Shown in pieces: positions 24,092 through 36,470 of a stretch of DNA of 64,000 nt (positions are counted from its first letter, which is position 1; each line of letters begins with the position of its first letter). The position numbers and the translations under genes were made by a program. Source of the stretch: Pardosa pseudoannulata (taxonomy: Eukaryota; Arthropoda; Arachnida; Araneae; Lycosidae); contig CM063500.1 in assembly GCA_032207245.1 (NCBI GenBank), positions 72,803,019 through 72,867,018 on the forward strand, given 5' to 3'. The notes below the pieces were generated by a model, which ran no database searches, had not been told where the DNA came from, and saw nothing but the letters and a program-made list of their open reading frames with translations.

Positions 24092-26843
24092 CTAGCAAAT
24101 GTGCCCGTGCTTCGCTACGGGGAATTTTGTATATTCTATTAATTAAACATATTTTTTCGTATATTACTCTGTAAATTCTACACAGAGCAGTTTAAATCAT
24201 GAACGAATAGGTATATTTCTAATATATGCGTAGTATAATCATATTCGATTCTCATGATACATTAATTTACATTAGAACTGTCTTAAGCTTCAATAATATA
24301 TTAAAGCGTTTCCCGATTAAAAGTACGAAAATTTTATTTCAGTAACGAAACACTTGTCATGCACACTAAACTTCCATATAAGTTCCTTTAATTTTATTAA
24401 TCCATATATGCGTCAAGGGTGAATGTTATGTTTTTCAAATTTATTTGTACCTTATTGTTAAACATAATTAACAGCATACAACAATTTATTCTTTTCATAA
24501 ATTATGCTTGTAAGATCAAGAAATATCTAGCATAAATATTTTACACTCGGATTTTAATAAAAAAATTGACACTTATGTACTGCTATCTGACGTTGATTTG
24601 CAATATCAATACCTCTGATACAGTAGAGCGTGAATTAAACATATGGCCCATTCCTTAGGATCAATCACGGACCTTATATTTTGTTTAGAGAACGGAACTC
24701 ACCTGGACCATGATCTCTATGATTTGTTCGTACCAGGTATGTTTTTGTTTAAAAAAAAGCTCTTAAGTTCATTTTTATAGCTATATATAATTTTAATATT
24801 ATTCTACGTCAGCAATTGCATACATATAGAAATCAGATTACGGAACTTTATGTTATCGTGGTTTTTGAGGTATTGAAATTGTTATATATTCTATTTTACA
24901 ATATCCTTGAATTCCCCCCCCCCTCATTCCATCGCATCACTCTCTCATACCCTAGGTTTATGCACCATATATCTGTTGTTGTCATCTGTTGGTCTTCTTG
25001 TCTTTCTACTGATTTTGTAGAGAATAAATAAATTTGAAAATTTTTAAATTCTTACTTCTAAACACGTTTGTAATATGATGATTATATATTATTATAACTG
25101 CCAGTCGTAACCGATTGAAAAGTATGAATAAATGTTACCTAAAATCATTTCGCTAAATAGCTTTCACCAATTTTGAGAATGACCAACCTGAAATAAACCT
25201 AAAATTTTGCTTTTTTTTAAATAAAAAATCTATTTCTAGCATAAAAACCTTGATTTTTGCTTTTTAAAAAATAATCTACATTTAACGTTTTGTTCATAAT
25301 TACAAAATTTTTACAAATTTTTGCACATTTTTCTCAAATATATTCCACAAATAACTGATTAAATTGTATTAAATATATTATGTCTAGTCTATTTTACGTA
25401 ATCTTTGTATCTGTTCTATTTTTGTTCTCTCTCCAAACTTCCAAAGAGACACAACTATTACCTGGTATGCCTATACTATAAAGTCAAACAGTGGCCCAAT
25501 ATCGCATGGATGTATAGCCTTTTGAAATAGTCTTTAAGCAGTAGGTACCACTCTCATTAACCCTCGTGTTGCAAAACAGTACACCGTAATACTCCAAACC
25601 AACCCTATACCATAAAACACTCTTGTCCATCACGCCATTCATTGCAGACTTTGTCTTTCTATTAATTTTGGGGAATGCAAAAGCGTTTTAAAAATTTAAG
25701 AAATTACTTCTAAACATGCCATTTAAAATATGGTAAAATATGTAATACAACAACCGTTGGCTGCAACGAATGATTATTCCCATATGATGAATTTAAAAAA
25801 AAATTATCTGGCAAATAACATGTACTGGCCAGAACAATTCTTTCTTTTCACGCCAAATGGCACTCCTGACATAGTCTTAATTTTCTATTTCACTCATATA
25901 GGCGTAAAATATTTTCGCTTTATATTGTCATACCACGTGATAAGATAGGCAGAAAAGAAACGACGGTAACGTTCATTTTTAGATATCACTAAATATCCTC
26001 TAAACTTCATTTACATGAAGACTGACCATTTGTATCAAAATAAAAAATATATCAAACAGGCTCTTTTCTTGATATACACAATAAGCAGTAAGATACATGT
26101 TTATTTGACCCTGACTTAAATGAACATTTTTGGACATAATAAAATATGAAATTAACACTAAAAATAACTTTACTGACTGTTGATGTAAGTTAATCAACAA
26201 CTGTAGTACACACTGTCATATAACGTAATAAGATGAACAACAGAGGTTTTAATATTAACAGTGTTTATTTGGCGATAAATATGAATCTGTCGAAAATTAG
26301 TTGATCAAAGGCAAAACGTGTTGTTACGAATAAAAAACGAACTCATAAATGAACAAATTTAATAAAGTTATGTAAATTAAACTCTAGATATTCTTTGGGC
26401 CATGACTCCTTGTAATTTAGACTTAAAAATAATTTGTTGTTAAAATACCGATGAAAAAATTTTCATTGTAACAAAAAATAATCTGTGATTAAAATTAAAA
26501 TTAGCTCAAATATACCTAATTTATTATTTGATAAAATATAAAAAAATTAATCCCATGATATCAAAATTTAGAGATAAAACGGGTGAAACTTGTGCAAACG
26601 ATTTTTAAACCATTTAAAATAAGAAATGATTCAATGAGACGGTTAAAGTAATGACGTCATAATGCAAGAAAAATGTTATTTTCACCTATTTATTACGTGA
26701 TAAATTGATCTATTTAATCGCCTGCTCTTAACCGGGGAAAATAATGCTTGAAATAATGGTCTAAAACGCTCGAAAAGGGGGGACGGGATGCATATCGAAC
26801 GTTTTAAAGTTGACAGTGCTTTTCGCAGGGATACAAAGCATAT
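24092..26843 (-). mobile_element. Helitron (H1-type 3' end), 5'-truncated
   Basis: The 3' end (on the left) is CTAGCAAATGTGCCCGTG, the reverse of the H1 terminus, with A at 24091. Inside, 26200-26840 is homologous to the H2 copy at 30759-31830. The expected TC 5' end is missing: sequence breaks at 26843, where a second copy of the flanking 100 bp begins. A SINE fragment lies inside. Confidence 0.78.
25503..25607 (+). mobile_element. SINE fragment (3' half)
   Basis: Body and tail of the same SINE family (GCATGGATGT..., CATTAACCCTCGTGTTGCAA, CTCCAAACCAA). The pol III head is lost. Confidence 0.75.
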
Positions 26844-26943
26844 TTACGGTACTTGTATTTTCAGTGGTGAAGTATTATTTTTTAAGAAAATGTGAATCAA
26901 TACATTTAATTTAATAAATATATCATAGTTTTTATGGTATACA
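26844..26943. repeat. 100-bp direct repeat, right copy
   Basis: Matches 23989-24091 with a few changes. It continues into TATGAAATTG, the sequence expected on the far side of an unoccupied Helitron site. Confidence 0.9.
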
Positions 26944-27619
26944 TATGAAATTGTTAGGGAATGATGTCAAGATAGTTACAAACATGTTATTGAGATAAAA
27001 TCTTTACTTAAAAAAAAAAAAAACTCACTATCCTCACTACACTGCAAGAATGCAAGAAGCTTGCATACTTTCTTTTCTCACATTTAAAAATTACAATAGT
27101 TGCACAAAATTTGCACATTTTATATTTCAGCTTGTTTAGGTGTGAGATTCTTTATTTTGAAAAATTTCCACACTTTTACATTTTGGATAAATCAGTTTCA
27201 TTATATTAGAAATTCTTGCCTTTTTCCAGTTTTGTTAAATCTTTTCACTCAAACAAAATTCTTGCACTACATTCTTTCTATCTCTATTCTTATTTCTTGT
27301 TTCCCTTCTGACCAGTATTCATCTTATTACAATAGGAATATACAAATGTTTACCTATAGCTGAAATAAGCATGACACTATCAACACCACTTAGACATGGG
27401 AAGAGTGCCATAACTCTGTAAACATGATCTTTCCCTTTCTGTCGAACCTTCCAATAAACAATAACAGTCACTTCATATTAGCATGGGCAGAAATTTTTTA
27501 CAAAATAAACAAGTGTTAAACTTCTCACTGCAGAATAGCAATTACTTTTGGTGATGTACTTTTGTTACAATCAAATTCACTATTTTATATACCAAGGGAA
27601 TCTCATTAATCATTGTTTC
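26944..27619. other. No gene recognised
   Basis: AT-rich. An 87-residue plus-strand open frame (27100-27363) has no domain and low-complexity composition. Confidence 0.5.
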
Positions 27620-29095
27620 ATCTTTATGCAAATATTGAATTAACATGCAAACAAATGAACATATACAAGTAAAAAAGGCTTGACTGAACATGTGGGTGCC
27701 CCCTACCAAACAGGACGATAAAGTGCTAAGTATGGCAACCCATACTATTTACTCCTCTCTTTGTCATGTCGTTTTTAAATTTTTGTTAATTGAAGAGCAG
27801 GCTCTCTTTATGCAACCATTTAATAACATATGAAATGCTCTTAATTCTTAGTGGGTTATAAAATTGTGAAATTATTTATTTATTATTGGTTTTATATCAT
27901 ATAAAATGAAATTTTTAATTGTTTTGTTTCTAAAAATCAAGAATTGTTTTACGAATTTCAAAAAAAAAGAAAAAGGTATTTTAATGTTTCAAAATTAGCT
28001 TCCTTAATTACATTAAATATTCACAATATATGAATAAACATTTATAAGAATTCAAGTATAACTTAACTCTTTAATTTATCCCTTTTGTTGGCATTAATTG
28101 CACTGTTTTATATTTTTCATTTTCCATTTTCATGCTTCATTTAATTTTTCATTTTCCCTAGCTTACTATAAGTATAGCTACGTTATTTCCATCGAAAATC
28201 TGCTCCCGCTCATAACACAGTCTTCAGGTTACTTCATGCGAAAGGGTTGGCGCAATTGGCGACATTTAAAAATTGCCAAAAATGGGAAGGGACACCCAGT
28301 TCTTCAGTAGTACCGTAAAAAAATATACTTAAATACCTTAATAAGATGTTATACTTTCTCAAAAATACTTTGTATAATTTTAAACGCATAACAGAAGAAA
28401 ATTTAACCAATGAATTATAAATTATAGAAATTTTACAAAACACATTTTTTAATTTATACTGACACAAAAAAAGAAAAAAAAAAGAGCTAAAGTTACATAA
28501 CCCTTTTCTACAATACACATTACTTTTAAATGTTTTTCAAAAATGTATAGTCTATATAATAATGTTTATCAGCAAAAATTGCTGTAATAAACAAAACAAA
28601 ATATAATTTTTTTTAAATTTTATACCCAATTATTTAGTTTATAATTTAGTTATAACAAATTCAATAAATAGAACTTTTATAATAATTATTGTTCCCCCTT
28701 TATGCAAATATTGAATTAAAATGCAAACAAATGAACATACAAGTAAAAAAAAATGTACTTAAATACCTGAAATGCTTCGCATTATCAAAAATGCTTTGCA
28801 TAATTTTAAAACACATAACAGAAGAAAATTTAACCAATGAATTATAAATTATAGTAATTTAACAAAACACATTTTTTAATTTATACTAACACAAAATGAA
28901 AAAAAAATGTTTAGAAAGGACTAAAGTTACATAACACCTTTCTACATTACACATTACTTTTAAATGTCTTGCAAAAAGTTATAGTCTATAGAATAATGTT
29001 TATCAGCAACAATTAATGAAAGTAAAATAAAATGTAATTTTTTTAAAAGTTTTATACCCAATTATTTGTTTTATAATTTAGTTATTACAAATTAA
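27620..29095. repeat. Tandem duplication, two units of about 0.4 kb
   Basis: Unit 1 is 27620-27676 plus 28323-28690. Unit 2 is about 28698-29095. Shared words include TTTATGCAAATATTGAATTA and ACAGAAGAAAATTTAACCAA. Unit 1 is split by the element at 27677-28314; unit 2 lacks it. Confidence 0.85.
27677..28314. mobile_element. hAT-like MITE with 8-bp target duplication
   Basis: GTAAAAAA is repeated at 27669-27676 and 28315-28322. The duplicated unit at 28698-29095 has the site without the insert. The ends are imperfect inverted repeats sharing CTGAA..TGGGTG.CCC. An 8-bp duplication suits hAT. Confidence 0.75.
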
Positions 29096-30230
29096 GAAAA
29101 CTTCTGAACAAATTTATACAATTTTAAATATAGAACCATATTTTGAAAGTATATTGAAACTATCTAATATTTACAACAAATTTAGAAAAATTTATAGCTC
29201 AAGTGTCGATGAAACATAGTATGAATAAATATGTATACCATAAAATATTACTAAGCTAAAGAAAAAGCATTTAACTAGTACTACGTATTATTGATGCACT
29301 GTGATTAAATTTATATTTAATTAATGCAAGTATTCAAACATTTGCCCTTTATATGTTATGAATGAACTACACAAATCTCGCTTAAAATCTTTGGATGTTT
29401 GACTTGTGTAAAATATAAACATTATATCAGCACGAAAAAGTTTTTGCTGTTTCAATATTTGACGAAATTTGGTGGGAAATTTTTGATTCATGACAATATT
29501 ATCAAATGAAAAGTGGGACAAACATATCGCTTTGATTATTTTAATATCTAAAACTAAAATCTTATCTTATTTAGTGAATTGTGAATGTACTAATATTATA
29601 CAAACTGAAATATAATGCTAATATATTACATTTACCCTTTGAACTTAGAAACATTGCCTATAAATGACGGAGAAATGAGTTCATGTGAAAAAATTTTTGC
29701 ATACGAATTAGTCTAAAAACTTCATCGAAAAAAACATATTCTAAATTAAATTGGCCCACCTTTGAATTCTATCTGGCCTTCTAGGGTCATTTGTATTGTT
29801 TGGTATATTGGTAATCATTTTAATTAAATTACACCCGAAACCAAGGAAATGTGATGATTTAAAATCCCTTTTCTAAAATAGTAATAGACAAATCAGCATG
29901 AATCGGAAATATCGAACAACATTCGATATTATCTTTCGATTCAGCCTAGCCATGGATGTTTGTAATTGAAAAAGATATTCAGTGGCATTCAGTCCGCTCT
30001 TGTTCCATCACTCATGCATTTCTTTAAAGCTAAAAATGTTAATTGAAAATTTTAAACTATGAGAAGCAAATCAGATAGACCTATAACAGGATCGTTTTTC
30101 GTCAGTAGGCAATCATTTTCTATATTAAATTGTATAAAATATTTGTTTGAAACTACAGCAAGTCTGAAACTAGAGCTAACATAAAGTCAAATTATTAAGT
30201 AAATATTAGAAACAAACAATTATTCCGTAA
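29096..30230. other. No gene recognised
   Basis: AT-rich. Nothing supported. Confidence 0.5.
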
Positions 30231-30430
30231 TAACATTCGCTGAAGAACTAGCACGGTCGTTGTTAGCGAATATCAAGACCAGAACTAGGGCGTGGCAAAG
30301 GAAATATTTGCCAGTGGTGCATCTGTCGTAGGGGCTTTACCGGGGCCATCGTAATCACGATTGCCTCGGTTCTACACTGTGTACAAAAGGCTTACTACAG
30401 GTGATTCGCAACGGAAACGAGAACTGATCA
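30231..30430. other. GC-richer island of unknown nature
   Basis: About 200 bp clearly richer in GC and CpG than the neighbourhood. A plus-strand open run reads TFAEELARSLLANIKTRTRA before a stop; on the minus strand ATGGCCCCG precedes GTAAAG. It could be a gene 5' end or an old transposon piece. Confidence 0.3.
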
Positions 30431-30758
30431 AATATAACCGGCATGGGATTAACAAAAACTGAATATTTCTAAAATTGTATTATTCTTGTTAAGCGGTAAG
30501 GTTAAAAGACAATTATTTTTTAAAAATGCTTTCGTGAAAAATTTTTTATGCATATAGGAATAGAATTCAAAAATCCCAAACAAAAACAAAAAAAAAGTCT
30601 ACAAAGAATTGATTATCTAGAGCTAAAGAATATAACCAAATTTTGTAACCTCATCGAGAATCTTGGAAAGAAATGTTGCAAACATTTTCCCTTTTAATGT
30701 AATAAGTGTTAGTTGCTAGTCTCTTAATTTGGAAATTTGTGAGTTTGTTCTGGTTATA

Positions 30759-31830
30759 CTAGTATATAGCCCGTCATATGACGGGATCAGTAATATTTTT
30801 AATTTTCCAGACTTGTAAAGTACCCTATAAGGCAGGTTAAAAAAATGGATTGTTTGTTTTTTTTTTTTTTTTTTTTTTTTGCTGAGAATTATCTAGTTCA
30901 CGCTCAATAATTTGTTTATCTTCGTACTCCTCTAAAGTCTCCCGATACTGTGAATGCAGTTTTGAATCACGCTGAATTCATTTAGAAAAATAATTCACAG
31001 TTTTCTTATCTACGTCGAAATTATCGTTATAAGATGGACAGCAGAGGTTTTAATATTCACAATGATTATTTGGCGGTATATATAAATGATGTCCAAAATT
31101 TAGGGAATCGATTGAAAGCCGTGTGTTATGTATAGAAAAACAAACACACAAACGAACAAACTTCTTAATTTTCAAAGATATACAACTTAAAATCTAGATA
31201 TTTAATAGTCCGTGACATAGACACCTAGACTTTTATGAAAAGAATTTGTTGTTAATACCGGTGATAAAATTTTCATTGCAACTAAAAATAATCGGTAATT
31301 AAATTTAAAGTTATCACATATGTACCTAATCTCTTATTTAAGTCAAATATGAAAGGAAATTATTTACGTAATAGCTAAATTCAGTGATAAAACGTATGAA
31401 AATAATGCAGACGATATTTAAACAATTAAAAATAATAAATGATTCAATGAGATGGTTAAAGGAATGACGTTATAATGCTAGAAAAATGTTATTTTACCTA
31501 CTTATTATGTGATAAATTGATAAATTTAATCGCCTGCTCTTAACCAGGGAAATAGGGCTCGAAATAATTGCATTAAACTCTCGAAAAGAGGGAAAGGGTA
31601 GTTTTCGAATCTTTTGTAGAGGATAGTATTTTCCGCTGTGATATGAAGCCTATTTATACCAATTTATTTTAGAATCGGATCGATAGTTTAGGAAAAGACA
31701 AATTTTACTTGCTTTGAATTTTGCTAACCCTAACTCATCTAGAATCCAATATGAATGCCTCTAACCGTTCCAGGTCCAATCGCTATGTACATTCAAGGAC
31801 AGATAACTCAGCCTATTATTATATAGGGGA
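30759..31830 (-). mobile_element. Helitron (family H2), complete ends
   Basis: Left end CTAG next to the perfect palindrome CCCGTCATATGACGGG (30770-30785). Right end TATATAGGGGA is the reverse complement of a TC start. Flanks are A on the left and T on the right, as for A/T insertion. 1,072 bp, no Rep/helicase ORF. Poly(T) at 30852-30880. Confidence 0.87.
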
Positions 31831-33031
31831 TTATTTATAGAAATAACATGTTTTTATACTATCCCCACTATATTAGGTGGTAGGACGCATATTTTTGCCA
31901 CAGGTGAAAAAGGACCTAGTTCCGACCTGCCGAATATTTGCTTAATTTGTGCAAATATTTAACCCATCAGTTTCCAAGTCATTTCTACTGAATATATATT
32001 GAAGAGCATCTTAAATTTATGCTAATATGAACAGCACAAAGTAAAACAAATATGAATTTTAAACTGCTTTGAATATTAGAGTTTGTCTCATTAGTTATTA
32101 ACTGTACTTTTAAACATCATATGATTGCATATATATATGAAAAAAGAAAAAGAAAACTTTGTTGAAGTAAGTTAATCAAGCCCGATTAGCCTTGCAAAAA
32201 TATAAATTAAATTAAGTTAAATTAACCTAGGCGTCACAGGTGTGAAGAAGCGTCTGTAACAGCTGGTGACTTTAGATGAAAATTGAGAACACGGAAGGAA
32301 AAGTTGAATCGACGAGCACCGCGTGATACCAATTTTATGAACCAATACGGGAAAGTGGACCAATGTCACTTAAAGATGCAATTCACGAGGTCGCGTAAAG
32401 TCAAAAGGTCAAGACCTGTGGCCACCAGCAACTTAAATTCGCATAGGAAATTAATATAGAGTAGATACGTGTGGAGAGGGATCCAGAATGCACATAGTAA
32501 GCAAGTAAGAAAAATGTCCCCAATTTTACCCCAAGGGTATTCCAAAAGTCTTATCTTTAAGCCTAAGAAACTGTTGGTCGACAGAAGAAAGACAAAAAGA
32601 GGGATTTAAAAGAAAGGAGAAGAGAAAATAAAGAAACGAGAAGAAAGAATGAGAGCGTCATTGGGAGCCTTCTGTCGAGAAAAAGCTATTGTTCTACCGA
32701 CAGAACGGGGGTTCCTGTAGAAGTCCTGGGTCTGACGCCAGGCTTGCTGTTTCTGATCTGCGCCCCAGCTGCAGAGTTCAAGTGAAAGTTTCTGACGTAC
32801 TCCCCAGTTGCAGACTTCCCGTAAGATCCAATGCGATTTCAAGACTCCATCAGTCATCGCGTCTGCTGTGCCGTACTCTAGAAGTTGCAAGACTGCAACT
32901 AACTTCTGAAGAGAAAAATAGCACAAGATGCCATATTCCACTATAATGAGTAAAATTCATTTAAACTTTTCTCTCGCAGAGAGATTGAGTTTTACGAATA
33001 ATAAAAATCTGTATATTTTGTAGAGGAAAAA
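31831..33031. other. Possible degraded LTR-type sequence
   Basis: The section from 32230 to 32900 is GC-richer. It contains CTGTAACAGCTGGTGACTTT (LTR end/primer-site-like), a hairpin (TTCTGTCG/CGACAGAA, 32669-32704) and repeated CCCCAG(C/T)TGCAGA words. Overlapping open frames on both strands show no domain. Retroelement origin is a guess. Confidence 0.3.
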
Positions 33032-33035
33032 TTAA

Positions 33036-33277
33036 CCCCTTGAGGACCAGTACATAAATGCTATATGAGTCGACCGTTGGGAAAACCGTTCCCATTTAAC
33101 GCCATTTAGTAATTAAATCTAGCATTTAAAAATTCAAATAAAATGTTCCGATTTCCGATTACGCATACGTGACGCTGGTCTCTTAATATCAACCGGAGCT
33201 CTTCGCGTGGAGGCGAAGCTGGGCTGATAGGAATGGAATCGCTGCGTTGTGTTCACGAGACATTGGTAGCGAATGGG
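33036..33277. mobile_element. piggyBac-type MITE (TTAA), diverged
   Basis: TTAA at 33032-33035 and 33278-33281. Ends CCCCTTGAGGACCA and CCCATTCGCTACCA are weakly alike. An internal hairpin TGGGAA/TTCCCA lies near the left end. Confidence 0.62.
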
Positions 33278-33289
33278 TTAAATATGGTG

Positions 33290-33345
33290 CTTTTTTGTCT
33301 TCTATCGTTTAAAATCAAAATTAGAAAACGTGAAAATTCCTCATT
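33290..33345. repeat. 56-bp sequence repeated exactly at 47273-47328
   Basis: Identical from CTTTTTTGTCTTC to AAAATTCCTCATT. Flanks differ. It begins nine bases right of the TTAA at 33278. Confidence 0.85.
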
Positions 33346-33845
33346 AATGGGTGAAGAAGGAAATCCCACTTTGTTATACAAAACTGTTGGTACAGCTTGT
33401 GAATATCTAGGTATAAAATTAAGCGATAGAGACTGTAATCACTATATCTCTTTGACTCCTGAAGAAGAGGGGGTACTCATTACCCAAGCTTGTCCTCTCA
33501 CTTGACCAGAACACAAAGTGCAAATTGATTCATTGTTACTAGTATTTTCACTTTTCTTCCCTAAATATCACAAAAGATGTTTCTGGATATTTTTTGAATA
33601 AAACGCGGCCCTATGATTTATAAAGAGAAAGATATTGTGGCTAATATATAACATATATATGTTAGGGGAGAGAGAGGGGGGGAAGAGTGTGTTGGAACTC
33701 ACTAAAACTAAGGAATAGATTTAGGAAGCTAAAAGGTAAGAGGACAGGGGTGGCATCCTCCCTAGTGAACCTTCATCTCCCTGGGGTATGGCTTTTCTAC
33801 TCTCTCTCGTTGTGTCCGTTTTCGGCCGTTCCTTAGAGCCATAAC
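33346..33845. other. No gene supported
   Basis: An open frame runs to 33505 (contains TACEYLGIKLSDRDCNHYIS) without a domain I recognise. A G/A-rich tract lies at 33663-33690. Confidence 0.35.
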
Positions 33846-34034
33846 TTGTCGTCAAATAAATTGCAAGAAGTAAAATTAAAAATTACCAAGTGGCCCCAAT
33901 TCCCATCTAGGCTACATGACGTAATACTCACTCGTCTACGTGTGGGTCATTGCAGACTCACCCATACCCAACTCTTACTTGGTGAAGCACCTCCCCAGTG
34001 TGCATATAAAGAATGTGCGTATGACGTCAAGTGA
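33846..34034 (+). pseudogene. Non-LTR retrotransposon, RNase H C-terminal scrap
   Basis: The frame includes VILTRLRVGHCRLTHTQLLL then GEAPPQC, the conserved tail of Jockey-type LINE ORF2 proteins (family pattern: VVLTRLRIGHTRLTH, GE..P.C). It lacks the following zinc-knuckle segment and the reverse transcriptase. Confidence 0.75.
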
Positions 34035-34123
34035 AGCAAAAATTGCAGCTCAACTTGGATAGAATAATTAATGAATTTAAATTTGAATAGTTACCAATCT
34101 TGAACTTTGATTTTAAGAATTAT

Positions 34124-34233
34124 CTTGAAGTTAAATAATATGTAAATGTTCAATAGTAAGGAAGAATCAAATCAGGTAACTTGAAGTTAAATAATAAATG
34201 TAAATGTTCAATAGTACTGAATAATCAAATAAG
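34124..34233. repeat. Two tandem units of about 55 bp
   Basis: Copies share CTTGAAGTTAAATAATA, TGTAAATGTTCAATAGTA and GGTAACTT. Confidence 0.85.
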
Positions 34234-35601
34234 GTAACTTCTTACCTTTTGTTTGTTCTTGGGATTTGCATGAAGACTGTATAAAACCAAACAACGGTTG
34301 TTGAACACACACACTTTCTTTTTATTAAACAACACGTCACGATAAATAGAGAATAAACGGAGCAATGAATACAGAATTATGAATTATGTTAAGCTTTAAA
34401 CACGTTTCACAGATGAATACGAATAGAATACAGGAATATGAATAGAATTACATTTAAAAACCGACGCCGAATTCTAACGGCTTTTTCTTAGACACAAGTT
34501 TTTTTTTCCCACCGCTCAATAGCGCCATCTAGCTTTCGGTGGAGAAATTAATCTAACACAACTTCCTTGTTGGCAAAACATTTGAATTTCCTACGGATTG
34601 TGCTTGTTATCGGGGTTTTAATTTTGTCAATTATCTGAAAATAGTAACAAGCTGTTGTACGCATGTCTGTACTAATCGTTTCAAAAAAGGTGAAAATATT
34701 GTATTTTATTGCTTTCTTAAAGATCCTACATTGCGAATGCTTTGGATAAAATCTTTGAAAAGGCAAGACTGGACTCCAAGTTCTTCTTCGAGAATTTGCG
34801 GCAAATATTTTTAGAATGGTAATAAAACGTTAACCTTACTGTAATATAATAGATTATATAAAATTATTATGCTCTAAGAATATTTTTATTATTACTGAGA
34901 TTTTTTTCATATTTCTAATGTATTTTCTATGCTTTTGTAAGAAGTACTGTACCTATAAATGTAATTTTTTTTAAATAATCAGGTTTTACACATTTTTATT
35001 AGATTCATATTTATGTAATAGTTTTATTGTGCCTGTAAACATAATCAAAGTAGTTATACTTTGATTATAATACTTAATAGTACTGTGTCAAGTGTTTTTT
35101 TTAAGTATATTGTAAGTGCTAAAAAATCTATTTTGAATAACTTAGCCAGTTTCTGATATTTTCTTCCTCTTCCCTTAAATAAAATTTAGTTTTATTGTAT
35201 ACGTGATCCATATCGAAGCACATAAGATACAATGAAAACAGGCAATGTTTTGCCAACGAAAAGCTGAGTTGTAGTTAGCACTCATATTTGTTTACAAATA
35301 TGCATTTTCTCTATTGTAAAACATCTTACACAGTCGCACACATTTTGTCATAGTGTTGTTGTCTCAGATCAATATATATAAAATTTATTAAAAATTCATC
35401 ATCGAATCTTGACACAATCATCGGGGAAACGCAACACCCAGGCTTATTCCCCTTTGTTAGCTGTACAGGTCTTTATTATGAAGTCTGAATTCTGTGATTT
35501 TTAATTTATGTTTTTTTTTTTCAATTTTTAATTTTACGGTTTTTAATTTTCAATTTAACAGTGTTTAATTTTCAATTTATAAATAATCGTGCTTGTTGTT
35601 A
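34234..35601. other. No gene recognised
   Basis: AT-rich unique-looking DNA. A 72-residue minus-strand frame at 34548-34766 has no domain. Confidence 0.5.
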
Positions 35602-36063
35602 TTCAACTCCTCTTCTTAGCCCACTCTCCTGTTTCTAATCATGGATCTTGTTGGTGCTTCAACCACATTTATTTCTTAGCTTGCGTGCTTGTGCTTGCAT
35701 TTATCTAGGATCGTAACTCAACAAATTGATACATAACCATTTAAAATTTTCAAAAATTGAATATTTATCTAATTGAATTAACAAAGAAACACAAAGGAAA
35801 AATAACATTCATACTATAGACTGTTTCTTAATCACAAATTTAAACTGAGTTGATTTTCATCACAAATTTGTGATTTTGTAATTGTATTAATTTAAATTCA
35901 CAAAAAAATTGGAAAATACCAAGAGAAAGTTAGTCCAAAGGGATGAGGAAGGGTAGGCGGGATCTCATCCAGCAAAAAACTCTTTGACTTAAAAGAAACT
36001 GTATTTTGAGTGGAGGTTGAAGAGGAGATGTAAAATTGAAAAATTTTTTTCAAATCTCTTATT
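35602..36063 (-). mobile_element. Helentron/HINE-like element, copy 2
   Basis: Inverted relative to the copies at 8903 and 39071. Begins TTCAACTCCTCTTCTTAGCC, has GAAGAGGAG (then ATG instead of TTG) subterminally, then an A/T hairpin, and ends CAAATCTCTTATT. Confidence 0.75.
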
Positions 36064-36104
36064 TTTCATAAACTATACTAATCCATCTTGTATATATTTT
36101 CTAT

Positions 36105-36470
36105 TTTAATTTTTTCTTAATTTTTTTGTTTATTTATGTTTATGTACTTTTAACGTTTTCGATTTATTGTCTCTTACGTCTACCTCAAAATTCCTTTCAC
36201 TGGTGTTTTTTGGCTTTCTTTATCGGTTTCTTTATTTATTTTTTTTGTTTGACGCAGTTTGTTCCAAACGAATTAGCGCCATTTAATTTTTTCTTAATTT
36301 TTTTGTTTATTTATGTTTATGTACTTTTAACGTTTTCGATTTATTGTCTCTTACGTCTACCTCAAAATTCCTTTCACTGGTGTTTTTTGGCTTTCTTTTA
36401 TCGGTTTCTTTATTTATTTTGTTTTTGTTTGACGCAGTTTGTTCCAAGACGAATTAGCGCCACTAAATTC
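36105..36470. repeat. 177-bp tandem duplication, two units
   Basis: The second unit repeats the first almost base for base (TTCGATTTATTGTCTCTTAC, CAGTTTGTTCCAA). The 115-residue open frame across it is the same hydrophobic translation twice. Confidence 0.92.

Noticed and set aside
24092..26943. LTR retrotransposon with 100-bp LTRs
   Set aside because: The repeats do not begin TG or end CA, no primer-binding site or pol is present, and one repeat abuts a canonical Helitron end.
28098..28518. ORFs on both strands
   Set aside because: They fall across the end of the hAT-like insertion and have no coding character.
32606..32941. 111-residue minus-strand ORF and overlapping plus-strand ORF
   Set aside because: GC-richer repeat-like DNA is open on both strands; no domain.
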